7,081 bases of DNA, taken from positions 1 through 7,081 of the forward strand of contig CAXTCK010000180.1 in the NCBI GenBank assembly GCA_964242425.1, read 5' to 3'. Source of the DNA: Lichenicola sp964242425 (GTDB taxonomy: Bacteria; Pseudomonadota; Alphaproteobacteria; Acetobacterales; Acetobacteraceae). Positions 1 to 6,268 of the stretch are shown here, in pieces. The notes under the pieces are model-generated. The model had not been told where the DNA came from. It saw nothing but the letters and a program-made list of their open reading frames with translations, and made no database searches. A program made the translations under genes and the position numbers. How positions within the stretch are numbered: the first letter of the stretch is position 1; each line of letters begins with the position of its first letter.

Positions 1-107
1 GACACCGCCTCGGCCGCCGCGGCGCGCGGTAACAGCAGCCGTCCGCCCGCCGGCGGCACCGCCGCGACCAACGCCAACACCGCCAGCACCGACCATCGTT
101 CCGCCAT
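1..107 (-). CDS. 5' end of a probable exported protein, cut by the window edge
   Basis: A reading frame opens with ATG (complement of 105-107) and stays open to the left edge, giving 35 residues. They begin MAERWSVLAVLALVAAV, followed by PPAGGRLLLPRAAAAEAV. A charged N-region (Glu3, Arg4), a hydrophobic core of about 12 residues and an Ala-rich stretch resemble a Sec signal peptide, so the product is probably secreted or periplasmic. A G-rich run just upstream of the ATG could act as ribosome binding site, and a promoter-like pair sits at 136-164. The mature protein lies outside the window, so no function can be given. The region is so GC-rich that a chance open frame cannot be excluded. The gene would be transcribed divergently from the DUF1003 gene. 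Confidence 0.45.
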   Translation of the reverse strand, partial: MAERWSVLAVLALVAAVPPAGGRLLLPRAAAAEAV

Positions 108-110
108 AAA

Positions 111-165
111 CCGCCCCGCCTTGTTCAACCAGGCGACTATGTGATCCGCCCCGTCTTGTTGCAAC
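111..165. repeat. Imperfect direct repeat in the divergent intergenic region
   Basis: CCGCCCCGCCTTGTTCAAC (111-129) recurs as CCGCCCCGTCTTGTTGCAAC (146-165). The two copies start 35 bases apart and differ by one substitution and one inserted base. The second copy covers the putative -35 element of the leftward gene and the first covers its probable transcription start. It could be a pair of regulator sites or a small local duplication; the sequence alone does not decide. Confidence 0.45.
136..164 (-). promoter_or_regulatory. Possible sigma70-type promoter for the leftward gene
   Basis: On the minus strand TTGCAA (159-164) is followed, after exactly 17 bases, by CATAGT (136-141). Each matches the sigma70 consensus at four of six positions. 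Transcription would start near 129, about 22 bases before the ATG at 107. In GC-rich DNA such a pair is suggestive only. I saw no comparably good promoter for the rightward DUF1003 gene. Confidence 0.3.
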
Positions 166-281
166 ATGGACCGCGGCTCCCATCCGCGGGCAGCCGCACC
201 GGCTGCGGCACCCGCTCCGCCCGTGGCACAATCGATCCGAAACGAACCAGCCTTTCCGGCACACCACCTCGAAGCGGGACC

Positions 282-854
282 ATGATGGAAGACCTCACGC
301 CGATCCTGCCCGCGCATATCGAGGACACGATCCGCTCGATCGCGCGGCTCCATGCCGAACACCACCAGGCCGCCACTCCCGTGCAGCGGGTCGTCGACCG
401 GGTGACCGGCCTTGTCGGCCGGCCGCGCTTCATCGGCATGTTCACCGTCGTGATTGTGGTCTGGATCGGCGCCAACCTGTTCGCGCTGTGGACCGGGCAC
501 ACGCCGATGGACGCGCCGCCGTTTCCCTGGTTCGACAGCCTGGTCGGCATCGGCGCGCTGTATATCGCCCTGCTGATCCTGACCACGCAGCGCCACGCCG
601 ACCAGCTCGCCCAGCACAGGGAGCAGCTGACCCTGGAGCTCGCCATCCTCAACGAGCAGAAGACCGCCAAGGTGATCGAGCTGCTGGAGGAGATGCGCCG
701 CGACAACCCCAGCCTGCGCAACCGGGTCGACGCGGAAGCGGCCGCGATGGCGGTGCCGGCCGATCCGCAGGCGGTGCTGGACGCGATCAAGGTGTCCCAC
801 GCCGAGGCCGAGCTGCTGGAGGAAGGCGGCACCCCAGCCGAGGCGATCGAGTAG
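282..854 (+). CDS. DUF1003 family membrane protein
   Basis: This encodes 190 residues. The region around residues 36-140 has the DUF1003 (COG4420) pattern. There is a lead-in VDRVTGLVGRPRF, a first membrane helix at about 51-70 containing VVWIGANLFALW, the conserved PPFPWFDSL turn at 79-87, and a second helix at about 88-101. A long charged helix, probably coiled coil, runs from about 103 to 140 (TTQRHADQLAQHREQL onward). An acidic Ala-rich tail follows. The family is widespread in bacteria, sits in the inner membrane, and has no established biochemical role. I chose the ATG at 282 (another ATG follows at 285) because family similarity begins soon after it; the same frame is open upstream to 141, but that part looks non-coding. 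No clear Shine-Dalgarno sequence precedes it. A strong hairpin follows 17 bases after the stop, so the gene is probably transcribed alone. Confidence 0.9.
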   Translation: MMEDLTPILPAHIEDTIRSIARLHAEHHQAATPVQRVVDRVTGLVGRPRFIGMFTVVIVVWIGANLFALWTGHTPMDAPPFPWFDSLVGIGALYIALLILTTQRHADQLAQHREQLTLELAILNEQKTAKVIELLEEMRRDNPSLRNRVDAEAAAMAVPADPQAVLDAIKVSHAEAELLEEGGTPAEAIE

Positions 855-870
855 GTTTCGCAGCACCCGG

Positions 871-927
871 CAGGCGGTGGCGCGGCGTCGCGGTTCCCGG
901 AACCGCCGCCGCGCCGGGGCCCGCCTG
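871..927. repeat. Long composite hairpin, possible terminator
   Basis: An inner inverted repeat spans 879-915: GGCGCGGCG, a two-base bulge (TC), then GCGGTTCC, pairing across one base (C897) with GGAACCGC and CGCCGCGCC. That is 17 base pairs. An outer perfect 7-bp arm, CAGGCGG (871-877) with CCGCCTG (921-927), encloses it. No run of T follows, so it is not a textbook intrinsic terminator. It lies between the DUF1003 gene and the TetA-like gene and may end or attenuate transcription, or be a REP-like element. The structure is directly visible; the function is inferred. Confidence 0.7.
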
Positions 928-930
928 TTG

Positions 931-967
931 CCCGGCCTGACGCCCGGCTTGACGTAGAGGCTTGACG
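931..967 (+). repeat. Short tandem repeats upstream of the TetA-like gene
   Basis: CCCGGCCTGACG (931-942) is followed directly by CCCGGCTTGACG (943-954). A third, partial unit, GGCTTGACG, sits at 959-967. Two units contain TTGACG (949-954 and 962-967), which resembles a -35 element, but I found no matching -10 at 16-18 bases. They lie 76-112 bases upstream of the chosen start of the transporter, where an operator could sit. Slippage in simple sequence is an equally good explanation. Confidence 0.45.
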
Positions 968-1042
968 GCGCCGTCCCGGCCTCGTTCCGTCGCATCGGCC
1001 TTCCGATCCCGGGCAGGCGACCTTCTCGCCACCGGACCCCTC

Positions 1043-2191
1043 ATGACCCGCCCGCTCGCCGTGCTCTACCTCGCGGCCCTGATCGACGCGACCGGCGTGG
1101 GGCTGATCATCCCGATCCTGCCCACCGTGCTGCGCCGCCTGTCCACCGGCCCGATCGCGCTCGACTACGGCGCCCTGATCGCCTGCTTCGCGCTGATGCA
1201 GTTCCTGTTCGCGCCGGTGCTGGGGGCACTCAGCGACCGGTATGGCCGACGGCCGATCCTGCTGCTGTCGATGGCCGGCGGGGCGCTGGACTACCTGCTG
1301 ACCGGCTACGCGCCCACCCTCTGGCTGCTCTACCTGGCCCGCGTGATCGGCGGCATGACCGCGTCCAACCTCGCGGTGATCTCCGCCAGCATCGCCGACC
1401 TGACCCCGCCCGAGGAACGCGCCGGCCGCTACGGCACCATGAACGCAGCCCTTGGCATCGGCTGGATCGCCGGGCCGGCGCTTGGCGGCACGCTGGGGCA
1501 GGTGTCCCCGGTGCTGCCGTTCCTGGCGGCGGCATCGCTCAACGGCGTCAACCTCCTCCTGGCGATCGTGCTGCTGCCCGAGCCGGCGCGGCAGCGGGTT
1601 CGGGCTCCCGTGCGCTGGTCCCAGCTCAACGCGTTTTCCGCCCTGATCTGGCTCGGCAGCGTGCGTGCGCTGGCGCCCCTGATCGCGATCTACTGCGCGC
1701 TTTGCCTGCTGGGGCAGGTCCCGGCAGCGCTGTGGGTGCTTTACGGCCAGAACCGCTATGGCTGGACGCCGTCCCTGGTGGGCTGGTCGTTCGCCTGCTT
1801 CGGGCTGCTGTTCTCGTTGTCGCAGGTGCTTCTCGCCGGCCGGTTGACCGCCCGCCTCGGCAACCGGCGCACGCTGCGCGTCGGCATGGTCTGCGACGCC
1901 GTCGGCAGCCTGCTGATGGGGCTGGCCCGCCGCGGCTGGATGCCGTTCGCGATCATGCCCTTGCTCGCCGCCGGCAGCATCGGCCAGCCGGCGCTGCAGG
2001 CGGAGCTGTCGCGCGCCGTCGGCGAGGCGCGGCAGGGCGAGCTGCAGGGCACGCTGTCCAGCCTCGCCAGCCTCGCCTCCGTGATCGGTCCCCTGCTGGC
2101 GACCGCAGGCTATGCCGTCACGCAAGGCAGCCTGCCCGGCGCCGCCTGGTTCGTCGCCGCCGCCGGCTACCTGGTCTGCCTCGTGCTGTGA
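1043..2191 (+). CDS. TetA-like (TCR/Tet family) MFS drug/H+ antiporter
   Basis: This encodes a 382-residue, 12-helix major facilitator protein of the drug/H+ antiporter type, probably exporting a drug such as tetracycline across the inner membrane in exchange for protons. It aligns along its length with the class A/B tetracycline pumps as I recall them. Asp15 in helix 1, motif A GALSDRYGRRP (61-71), Asp83, Arg100, motif C GIGWIAGPALGG (138-149), GQVPAALWV (224-232) and Asp285 in GMVCDAVG match positions important in TetA. A second motif A-like loop, GRLTARLGNRR, lies at 266-276. The protein ends in helix 12 and lacks the short hydrophilic tail of TetA(A). The start at 1043 matches the TetA N-terminus; the frame is open back to a TTG at 962, but that extension looks unrelated. 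No Shine-Dalgarno sequence is evident. No tetR lies beside it, unlike plasmid tet operons. The substrate is inferred; a relative with another substrate is possible. Confidence 0.9.
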   Translation: MTRPLAVLYLAALIDATGVGLIIPILPTVLRRLSTGPIALDYGALIACFALMQFLFAPVLGALSDRYGRRPILLLSMAGGALDYLLTGYAPTLWLLYLARVIGGMTASNLAVISASIADLTPPEERAGRYGTMNAALGIGWIAGPALGGTLGQVSPVLPFLAAASLNGVNLLLAIVLLPEPARQRVRAPVRWSQLNAFSALIWLGSVRALAPLIAIYCALCLLGQVPAALWVLYGQNRYGWTPSLVGWSFACFGLLFSLSQVLLAGRLTARLGNRRTLRVGMVCDAVGSLLMGLARRGWMPFAIMPLLAAGSIGQPALQAELSRAVGEARQGELQGTLSSLASLASVIGPLLATAGYAVTQGSLPGAAWFVAAAGYLVCLVL

Positions 2192-2236
2192 GGCCGGTTC
2201 CGGTCGCGTCGGGCCCGTCGACGAGAAGTCCTGTTC

Positions 2237-2405
2237 CCCAGGCGGCTCAAGGCGAGCTGCCAGAAGCCGATCGCCTGCGACTTCCGCGCCTGGCGGAGCC
2301 GCATCGAGCGCGTGTTCAACCGGCTCGAACGGCCATGCCGCGCTGCCACCCGCTGCGACAAGATCGTGATGTCCTTACCCCTTCCTGAACCTGGCGGCCG
2401 TGCGG
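2237..2405 (+). pseudogene. IS5-family transposase, C-terminal remnant
   Basis: About 56 codons resemble the C-terminal end of IS5-group DDE transposases. The frame from 2237 reads PRRLKASCQKPIACDF, then RAWRSRIERVFNRLER, then PCRAATRCDKIVMS. A single extra T near 2375 shifts the frame, after which YPFLNLAAVR (2376-2405) completes the usual C-terminal motif. The IER-FNRLE block carries the family's last catalytic Glu (R-x3-E), but the Lys expected seven residues later is Glu. The rest of the transposase and recognisable terminal repeats are missing. The remnant starts about 45 bases after the TetA-like stop codon and runs into the 3' end of the leftward glycosyltransferase pseudogene. It is non-functional debris from an old insertion. 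Confidence 0.8.
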
Positions 2406-3751
2406 CCGGTTGTCGTGGCGCGCCAACATGCCTTGTTCCCGTGAACCATCGGTTCATCGACCACGGATCGCAATCGGGCCGCGATCCGTGCCACGGGAAC
2501 CTCCCAGTTGAAGGGCTCCGGCTGGGTGAACACTTGCATGGTGCGGTACCAGGGCCTGTTCGTCCGCCCCGCGATGACGAGGTCCAGCAACGACACCAGA
2601 CCTGCCGTGTCCGCGAAATCCGCGATCCTTGCGGTGTGGCCGATGACGTCCAGGCCGGAAGGCGGGTTCGCCGCTTCCGCGGCTGGGCCGCCGAGCTGCA
2701 GGCTGTAGAACAACACGTCGTCCGCGCAGGCGGCCATGGGTGCGAAGCTGGAAAGGGCGGTGGAGCGGCGCTCGTCGATCAACCGGTTCTGAAGGTGCCA
2801 GGGACGCTTCCCACCAGCCCAGCCCAGCCCGATCTTCAGCCTGGGCCGCGACGCACCTGCTTCCGGCGACCGATCCGCCGATCGCGATCGAGAACAGGTT
2901 GCTACGCCGAAACGATGTCCGGATCGGCAGACAGGTAGCCGCTGGCGAAGGGCACGGTGTCGATCGTCATGCCGAGCGCGTAGGACAGGCTCGTCAGCGT
3001 GCAGAACAGGTCGTAGGCAGGCATTGGATCGTCCGTGGACACGACGGGGATGCCGAACGTGCGGGACACCAGGCGCACCAGCGGCGGTGGAACCCGCATC
3101 ACCGGCAGGCAATCCATCTGGCGCAGCACGGGGACGAAGCGGCAGAACTGCAGGATGTCTCCCGGTCCGCGTTCGCCGTGCAGCAGGAGCGTGCGGCCTG
3201 CGAGCGGCTCGCCCTTCCACGATGGGCCCTTCGGCAGGCCGGCTGCGAAGGCCTGCGTGTGCAGCCGCCACTCGTACTCCATGAAGCCGCGCCGGTAGTC
3301 GCCGGGGCCGAGATAGGCGAGGGAACGGTTGGTGCGCCGTTCGGCATCATCGGGTGTCGCGGCGACGGCGGGATTGAAGAAGCTCAGGGCCTGCTGCGGC
3401 AGGCCGCGGCGCCGCAGGGTGACGCCCATTCCCTGACCAGGCAGGGCGACGGTCCGGCTTCAAGCGCAGGGCGTTCGCGAACGACGCGACCGCGTCGTCG
3501 TAGCGCTGCAGCTCCAGGCAGACGGTGCCGAGGTTGGACCATGCGCCATGGCGCTGCGGATCGAGGCCGATGGCTCGCACGAGCACGGCGGAGGCAGCCT
3601 TGAACCGCCCCAGCTCCTTCAGTGCGCCACAAAGGTTGAGGAGCAGACGCACGTCGTCCGGCCTGTCCTGCACCAGCCGCTCGAGGACAGCCACGGCTGC
3701 CTCGTACTCTCCCTGCCGAAGCGCGGCATCGGCCGTCGCGATCAGGACCAT
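2375..3751 (-). pseudogene. TPR-repeat glycosyltransferase-like protein, frameshifted and internally deleted
   Basis: Read leftward, three frames together make one decayed gene. Part 1 (3751 to about 3435, ATG at 3751) encodes three TPR repeats (about residues 3-31, 34-65 and 69-100) ending RLKPDRRPAW. A frameshift near 3430-3440 moves the coding to 3429-2902. That part has a further TPR, the linker DYRRGFMEYEWR, and LLLHGERGPGDILQFCRF, characteristic of TPR proteins with a GT9/GT41-like C-terminal domain. It stops after YLSADPDIVSA. A second shift between about 2902 and 2845 leads to part 3, with KIGLGWAGG, YSLQLGGPAAEAA, DFADTAGLVSLLDLVIA and PWYRTMQVF. Between LVIA and GRTNRPWY (around 2566-2570) some 30-odd residues are missing, including the DTxxxHLAG and GKPVW segment of the sugar-nucleotide-binding half. 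Homology fades near 2470; the in-frame stop at 2375-2377 lies in IS debris. The intact ancestor was probably a cytoplasmic glycosyltransferase for envelope or flagellin glycosylation; that role is inferred. Confidence 0.85.
2462..2490. repeat. Perfect 10-bp inverted repeat
   Basis: CACGGATCGC (2462-2471) and GCGATCCGTG (2481-2490) are exact inverted copies with a 9-base loop. A smaller palindrome, TGAACCATCGGTTCA, lies just to the left (2442-2456). The larger repeat falls in the last recognisable codons of the glycosyltransferase pseudogene (around RIAARLRSVV), so it may be a by-product of coding sequence. The small one lies in the junction between that pseudogene and the IS5 scrap and could be part of an element end. 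No function is claimed. Confidence 0.5.
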
Positions 3752-4029
3752 CAGGTCGGGCAGGGCCGCCGGCTGACCCGTCGATCGGGATGGCTATGTC
3801 CGTCTGCATCGATGTCCCGTCCCAGCCGCATGACCACGACAGGTCGGAAAGCTTGCCAGGCCGTGAACCGACGATCCGGGCAAGGCAGGAAGCGTTCGGG
3901 GATGGCCTTGGACAACGGAAGCGCCGTTTGTTCCGTCGCGCCGCCGGCCTGATTGCGCCATCTGGACGCGCGGCGGCAACCGTTGCAGGGGCCATGGCTT
4001 TAAGCTTGATCTACACGACGGAGCGACCG
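3752..4029. other. Spacer with no recognised gene
   Basis: This 278-base stretch lies between the head of the glycosyltransferase pseudogene and the small cupin gene. Frames on both strands are open in part, but none gives a protein I recognise. Immediately upstream of the pseudogene's ATG the frame soon meets a TAG (near 3796). A good Shine-Dalgarno, ACGGAGCG, at the right end (4018-4025) belongs to the cupin gene. I saw no convincing -35/-10 pair or hairpin. Confidence 0.5.
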
Positions 4030-4374
4030 ATGACCGACAACAATGCCAGCAAGATCGACATCGCGCAGTCGCAGCAGGGACCGCAGGGACAGCGCTACCT
4101 CGCCAGCGGCGACGCGATCTCGATGCGCCTGTGGGACAAGGTCGAGGCCGGCCATGCCAGCACCCCGGTCAGGCGCGACTACGAGACGGTCGGCTACGTC
4201 ATCGCCGGGACTGCGGAGCTGGTCGTGGAGGGCAGCACCGTGACGCTGGAGCCCGGCAGCTCCTGGATCGTGCCCAAGGGCGCCGAGCACAGCTATCGGA
4301 TCCACGATGCCTTCACCGCGATCGAGGCCACCCACCCGCCGGCCGAGGACCAGCGCCGGGACGCCGTTGGCTAG
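4030..4374 (+). CDS. Small single-domain cupin protein
   Basis: This encodes 114 residues with one cupin_2 beta-barrel, cytoplasmic by its lack of a signal. Barrel strands run from about residue 28 to 100. Motif 2 is canonical, G76-x5-P82-x-G84-x2-H87 (GSSWIVPKGAEH). Motif 1 is not: the YETVGYVIAG segment (51-60) has Arg48-Arg49 where the usual His-x-His would fall, and the nearest His is His42. Alphaproteobacterial cupins with the RDYETVGYV, PGSSWIVPKGA and FTAIEATHPPA signatures form a recognisable group of unknown function. Whether this protein binds metal is open. The ATG at 4030 has GGAG 5 bases upstream; an in-frame ATG at 3994 would add 12 residues but lacks such a site. The gene precedes the second cupin gene by 94 bases in the same direction, so co-transcription is likely but unproven. 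Confidence 0.88.
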   Translation: MTDNNASKIDIAQSQQGPQGQRYLASGDAISMRLWDKVEAGHASTPVRRDYETVGYVIAGTAELVVEGSTVTLEPGSSWIVPKGAEHSYRIHDAFTAIEATHPPAEDQRRDAVG

Positions 4375-4468
4375 TTCCGGCACCGATCGGCCGGGCGGCG
4401 CCACGCCGGCATCCACACCGGACGGCATGCCGCCCGCCGGACACGGGACCCAGGGCAAGGACCAGTCG

Positions 4469-5065
4469 ATGGATCTGGACAGGCGGCGGTTTCATGCCCT
4501 GCTCGCAGGCCTCGGGATCATGATGACGGATACCGGCGCCGAGGCGACTGAGCCGAACGCGGTGGTGGAAGCGTTTCACCTCCCTCCAAACGGCTGGGTA
4601 CCGAACAACGACCGCCTTCCGGTGATCCTGTATCGAGCCGCCTTGCCACTGTCGGGCAAGGATCCCGCGTCTTCCTACGAGACGCTGTTCACCCGGAACG
4701 GCTGGCCGCCGCAGTGGCGCAACGGCGTTTATCCGTTCCACCATTTCCATTCCACCGCGCACGAGGTGCTGGGGTTCGCCGCCGGCTCCGCGCGCCTGAT
4801 GCTGGGCGGTCCGGCTGGACGGGTCGTCGACGTACGCGCCGGCGACGTGGCGGTACTGCCCGCCGGCACCGGGCATTGCCGGCTTGATGCGGAGGATGGG
4901 CTGCTGGTGGTGGGGGCCTATCCACCGGGCCAGAATTGGGACATCTGCCGCGACCGGCTCTTCCCCGACGCCCTGGCACGCATGCAGCACCTGTCGTTCC
5001 CGCCTACCGATCCGCTGATCGGCACCGATGGCCCGCTCCCGCGGCTCTGGCAGCGATCCTTGTAA
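4469..5065 (+). CDS. YjlB-like (COG4297) cupin with possible Tat signal
   Basis: This encodes 198 residues. From about residue 35 it follows the YjlB/COG4297 cupin pattern: PNNDRLPVILY (45-55), NGWPPQWRNGVY (77-88), HEVLGFAAG (98-106), MLGGPAG (111-117), VVGAYPPGQNWDIC (147-160) and DPLIGTDGPLPRLW (181-194). Both cupin motifs are complete. Motif 1 is G86-x5-H92-x-H94-x4-E99-x6-G106. Motif 2 is G125-x5-P131-x-G133-x2-H136. His92, His94, Glu99 and His136 should bind a divalent metal. The family's reaction is unknown. The N-terminus, MDLDRRRFHALLAGLGIMM, has an RRxF twin-arginine-like box, a short hydrophobic stretch and an A-E-A site (24-26), so export by Tat is possible. Many family members as I recall them are shorter and lack it. 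The ATG at 4469 is preceded by AAGGA (4457-4461); the frame is open back to 4307, overlapping the previous gene, but that part looks non-coding. Confidence 0.9.
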   Translation: MDLDRRRFHALLAGLGIMMTDTGAEATEPNAVVEAFHLPPNGWVPNNDRLPVILYRAALPLSGKDPASSYETLFTRNGWPPQWRNGVYPFHHFHSTAHEVLGFAAGSARLMLGGPAGRVVDVRAGDVAVLPAGTGHCRLDAEDGLLVVGAYPPGQNWDICRDRLFPDALARMQHLSFPPTDPLIGTDGPLPRLWQRSL

Positions 5066-5202
5066 TCGGTAACCACTGGTCAAGCGCGACCCGCACGATG
5101 TCGCCGGACGATCAAGGACGCCACCGCCGCATCCAACACCTAGCGAACTTCCGGCACTTGAGGGCGGGCCCGAGCCGCCTGCTCTGATGCTAAGCTGTCC
5201 GT

Positions 5203-6162
5203 ATGCCAGTCTCGGACCACACATCGTTTCCTGCTGCGGTGGTATCCTCAGCTCTCGGTCTGGTCGGCCGCACTCCCCTGGTTGCCCTGGACCGCATCCA
5301 CCCTGGTCCCGGAAGAATCCTGGCGAAAGCCGAGTTCATGCAACCCGGCGGCAGCGTCAAGGACCGAGCCGCCCGCGCCATCTTGCTCGCCGCTCGGGCG
5401 GACGGGCGGCTGGCTCCTGGTGCCGCGGTTGTCGAGATGACCAGCGGCAACATGGGCGCGGGCCTCGCCGTCGCCTGCGCGGCGCTGGAGCACCCCCTGG
5501 TCGTGACCATGTCCGCCGGCAACAGTCCACAGCGCGCGCGGATGCTGGAAGCGCTGGGCGCGGAAGTCGTGCTGGTGCCCCAGGTCGATGGCGCGCCAGG
5601 CCAAGTCACGGGCTCGGACGTGCACGCCGCGGCCGAGGCGGCGGCACGCATCGCGGCGGCACGCGGCGGCTTCTACGTCGACCAGTTCCGCGCGCCGGAG
5701 TGCGAGCAGGCGCACCGGGAGACCACCGGCCCGGAGATCTGGGCGCAATCCGGCAAGCGGGTGGACGCCTGGGTGGCCGCGGTCGGCACCGGTGCGACCT
5801 TTCTGGGTGTCGCTGCCTTCCTACGGCAGCGCAATCCCTCCGTCCTGTGTGTGGCGGTGGAGCCGGAAGGCTGCCGGCCGCTTGCGGGCCTTCCCGTCAC
5901 CAAGCCCCGTCACCTTGTTCAGGGCACGAGCTACGGCAGCGTGCCGCCGCACTGGAACGCCAGCCTGATGGACGTCTCGGTCGCCGTCACGGACGGTGAG
6001 GTTGAGCGCTGGCGACGGCTGCTCGCAACCCGGGAGGGGCTGCACGTCGGCTACTCGGCGGCCGCCAATGTCGGCGCCTGCGCGGCCTTGCTGGCTTCCG
6101 GACGGCTTGCAGCCGAGGCGGTCGTCGTGACCGTGCTCTGCGACAGCGGCTTGAAGTATTGA
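5203..6162 (+). CDS. PLP-dependent cysteine synthase-family enzyme
   Basis: This encodes 319 residues of a fold-type II, CysK/CysM-like pyridoxal-phosphate enzyme, cytoplasmic, expected to perform beta-replacement or beta-elimination on an activated serine or similar amino acid. VGRTPLVALD (21-30) opens the domain. PGGSVKDRAAR (48-58) holds Lys53, the PLP Schiff-base lysine. TSGNMG (80-85) is the substrate-carboxylate loop, with Met where CysK has Thr. GTGAT (195-199) is the phosphate-binding loop. GYSAAAN (283-289) corresponds to G-x-SSGAN. DSG (314-316) supplies the pyridine-side Ser. The TSGNMG, DQFR, ETTGPEIW and CDSGLKY signatures mark a cysteine synthase-like subgroup distinct from true CysK. 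The protein ends right after DSGLKY, where relatives I recall continue for roughly ten residues, so a slight C-terminal loss is possible. Start: ATG at 5203, with no clear Shine-Dalgarno. The 137-base gap after the cupin gene shows no hairpin or convincing promoter. The IS110 fragment begins about 100 bases downstream. Confidence 0.9.
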   Translation: MPVSDHTSFPAAVVSSALGLVGRTPLVALDRIHPGPGRILAKAEFMQPGGSVKDRAARAILLAARADGRLAPGAAVVEMTSGNMGAGLAVACAALEHPLVVTMSAGNSPQRARMLEALGAEVVLVPQVDGAPGQVTGSDVHAAAEAAARIAAARGGFYVDQFRAPECEQAHRETTGPEIWAQSGKRVDAWVAAVGTGATFLGVAAFLRQRNPSVLCVAVEPEGCRPLAGLPVTKPRHLVQGTSYGSVPPHWNASLMDVSVAVTDGEVERWRRLLATREGLHVGYSAAANVGACAALLASGRLAAEAVVVTVLCDSGLKY

Positions 6163-6268
6163 CCCGGAAGGCGGCGTTCCGTGGCACCGGCAGGCACGTC
6201 TGCTCACCATGGCTTGTGGCTCTAAATCCACTGCATACGGCTACCACTTCAACATAGCTAACGGACAG

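Noticed and set aside
137..2125. A very long minus-strand open frame antisense to the DUF1003 and TetA-like genes
   Set aside because: Its product is rich in Arg, Gln, Gly, Ala and His with no domain pattern, as expected for the antisense frame of GC-rich genes. Both plus-strand genes are well supported by family motifs.
2740..3603. A plus-strand open frame of 287 codons
   Set aside because: It runs antisense to the recognisable TPR-glycosyltransferase pseudogene and shows no family motif.
5158..5193. Possible promoter TTGAGG ... TGCTAA before the PLP enzyme gene
   Set aside because: The spacer is 24 bases, too long for a sigma70 promoter, and no other pairing was better.
4313..5224. A minus-strand open frame of 303 codons
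   Set aside because: It is antisense to the YjlB-like cupin, which has two perfect cupin motifs and a ribosome binding site.
5187..5999. A plus-strand open frame overlapping the PLP enzyme
   Set aside because: Its translation is Arg/Gly/Ala-rich low-complexity sequence, a shifted reading of the PLP enzyme gene.
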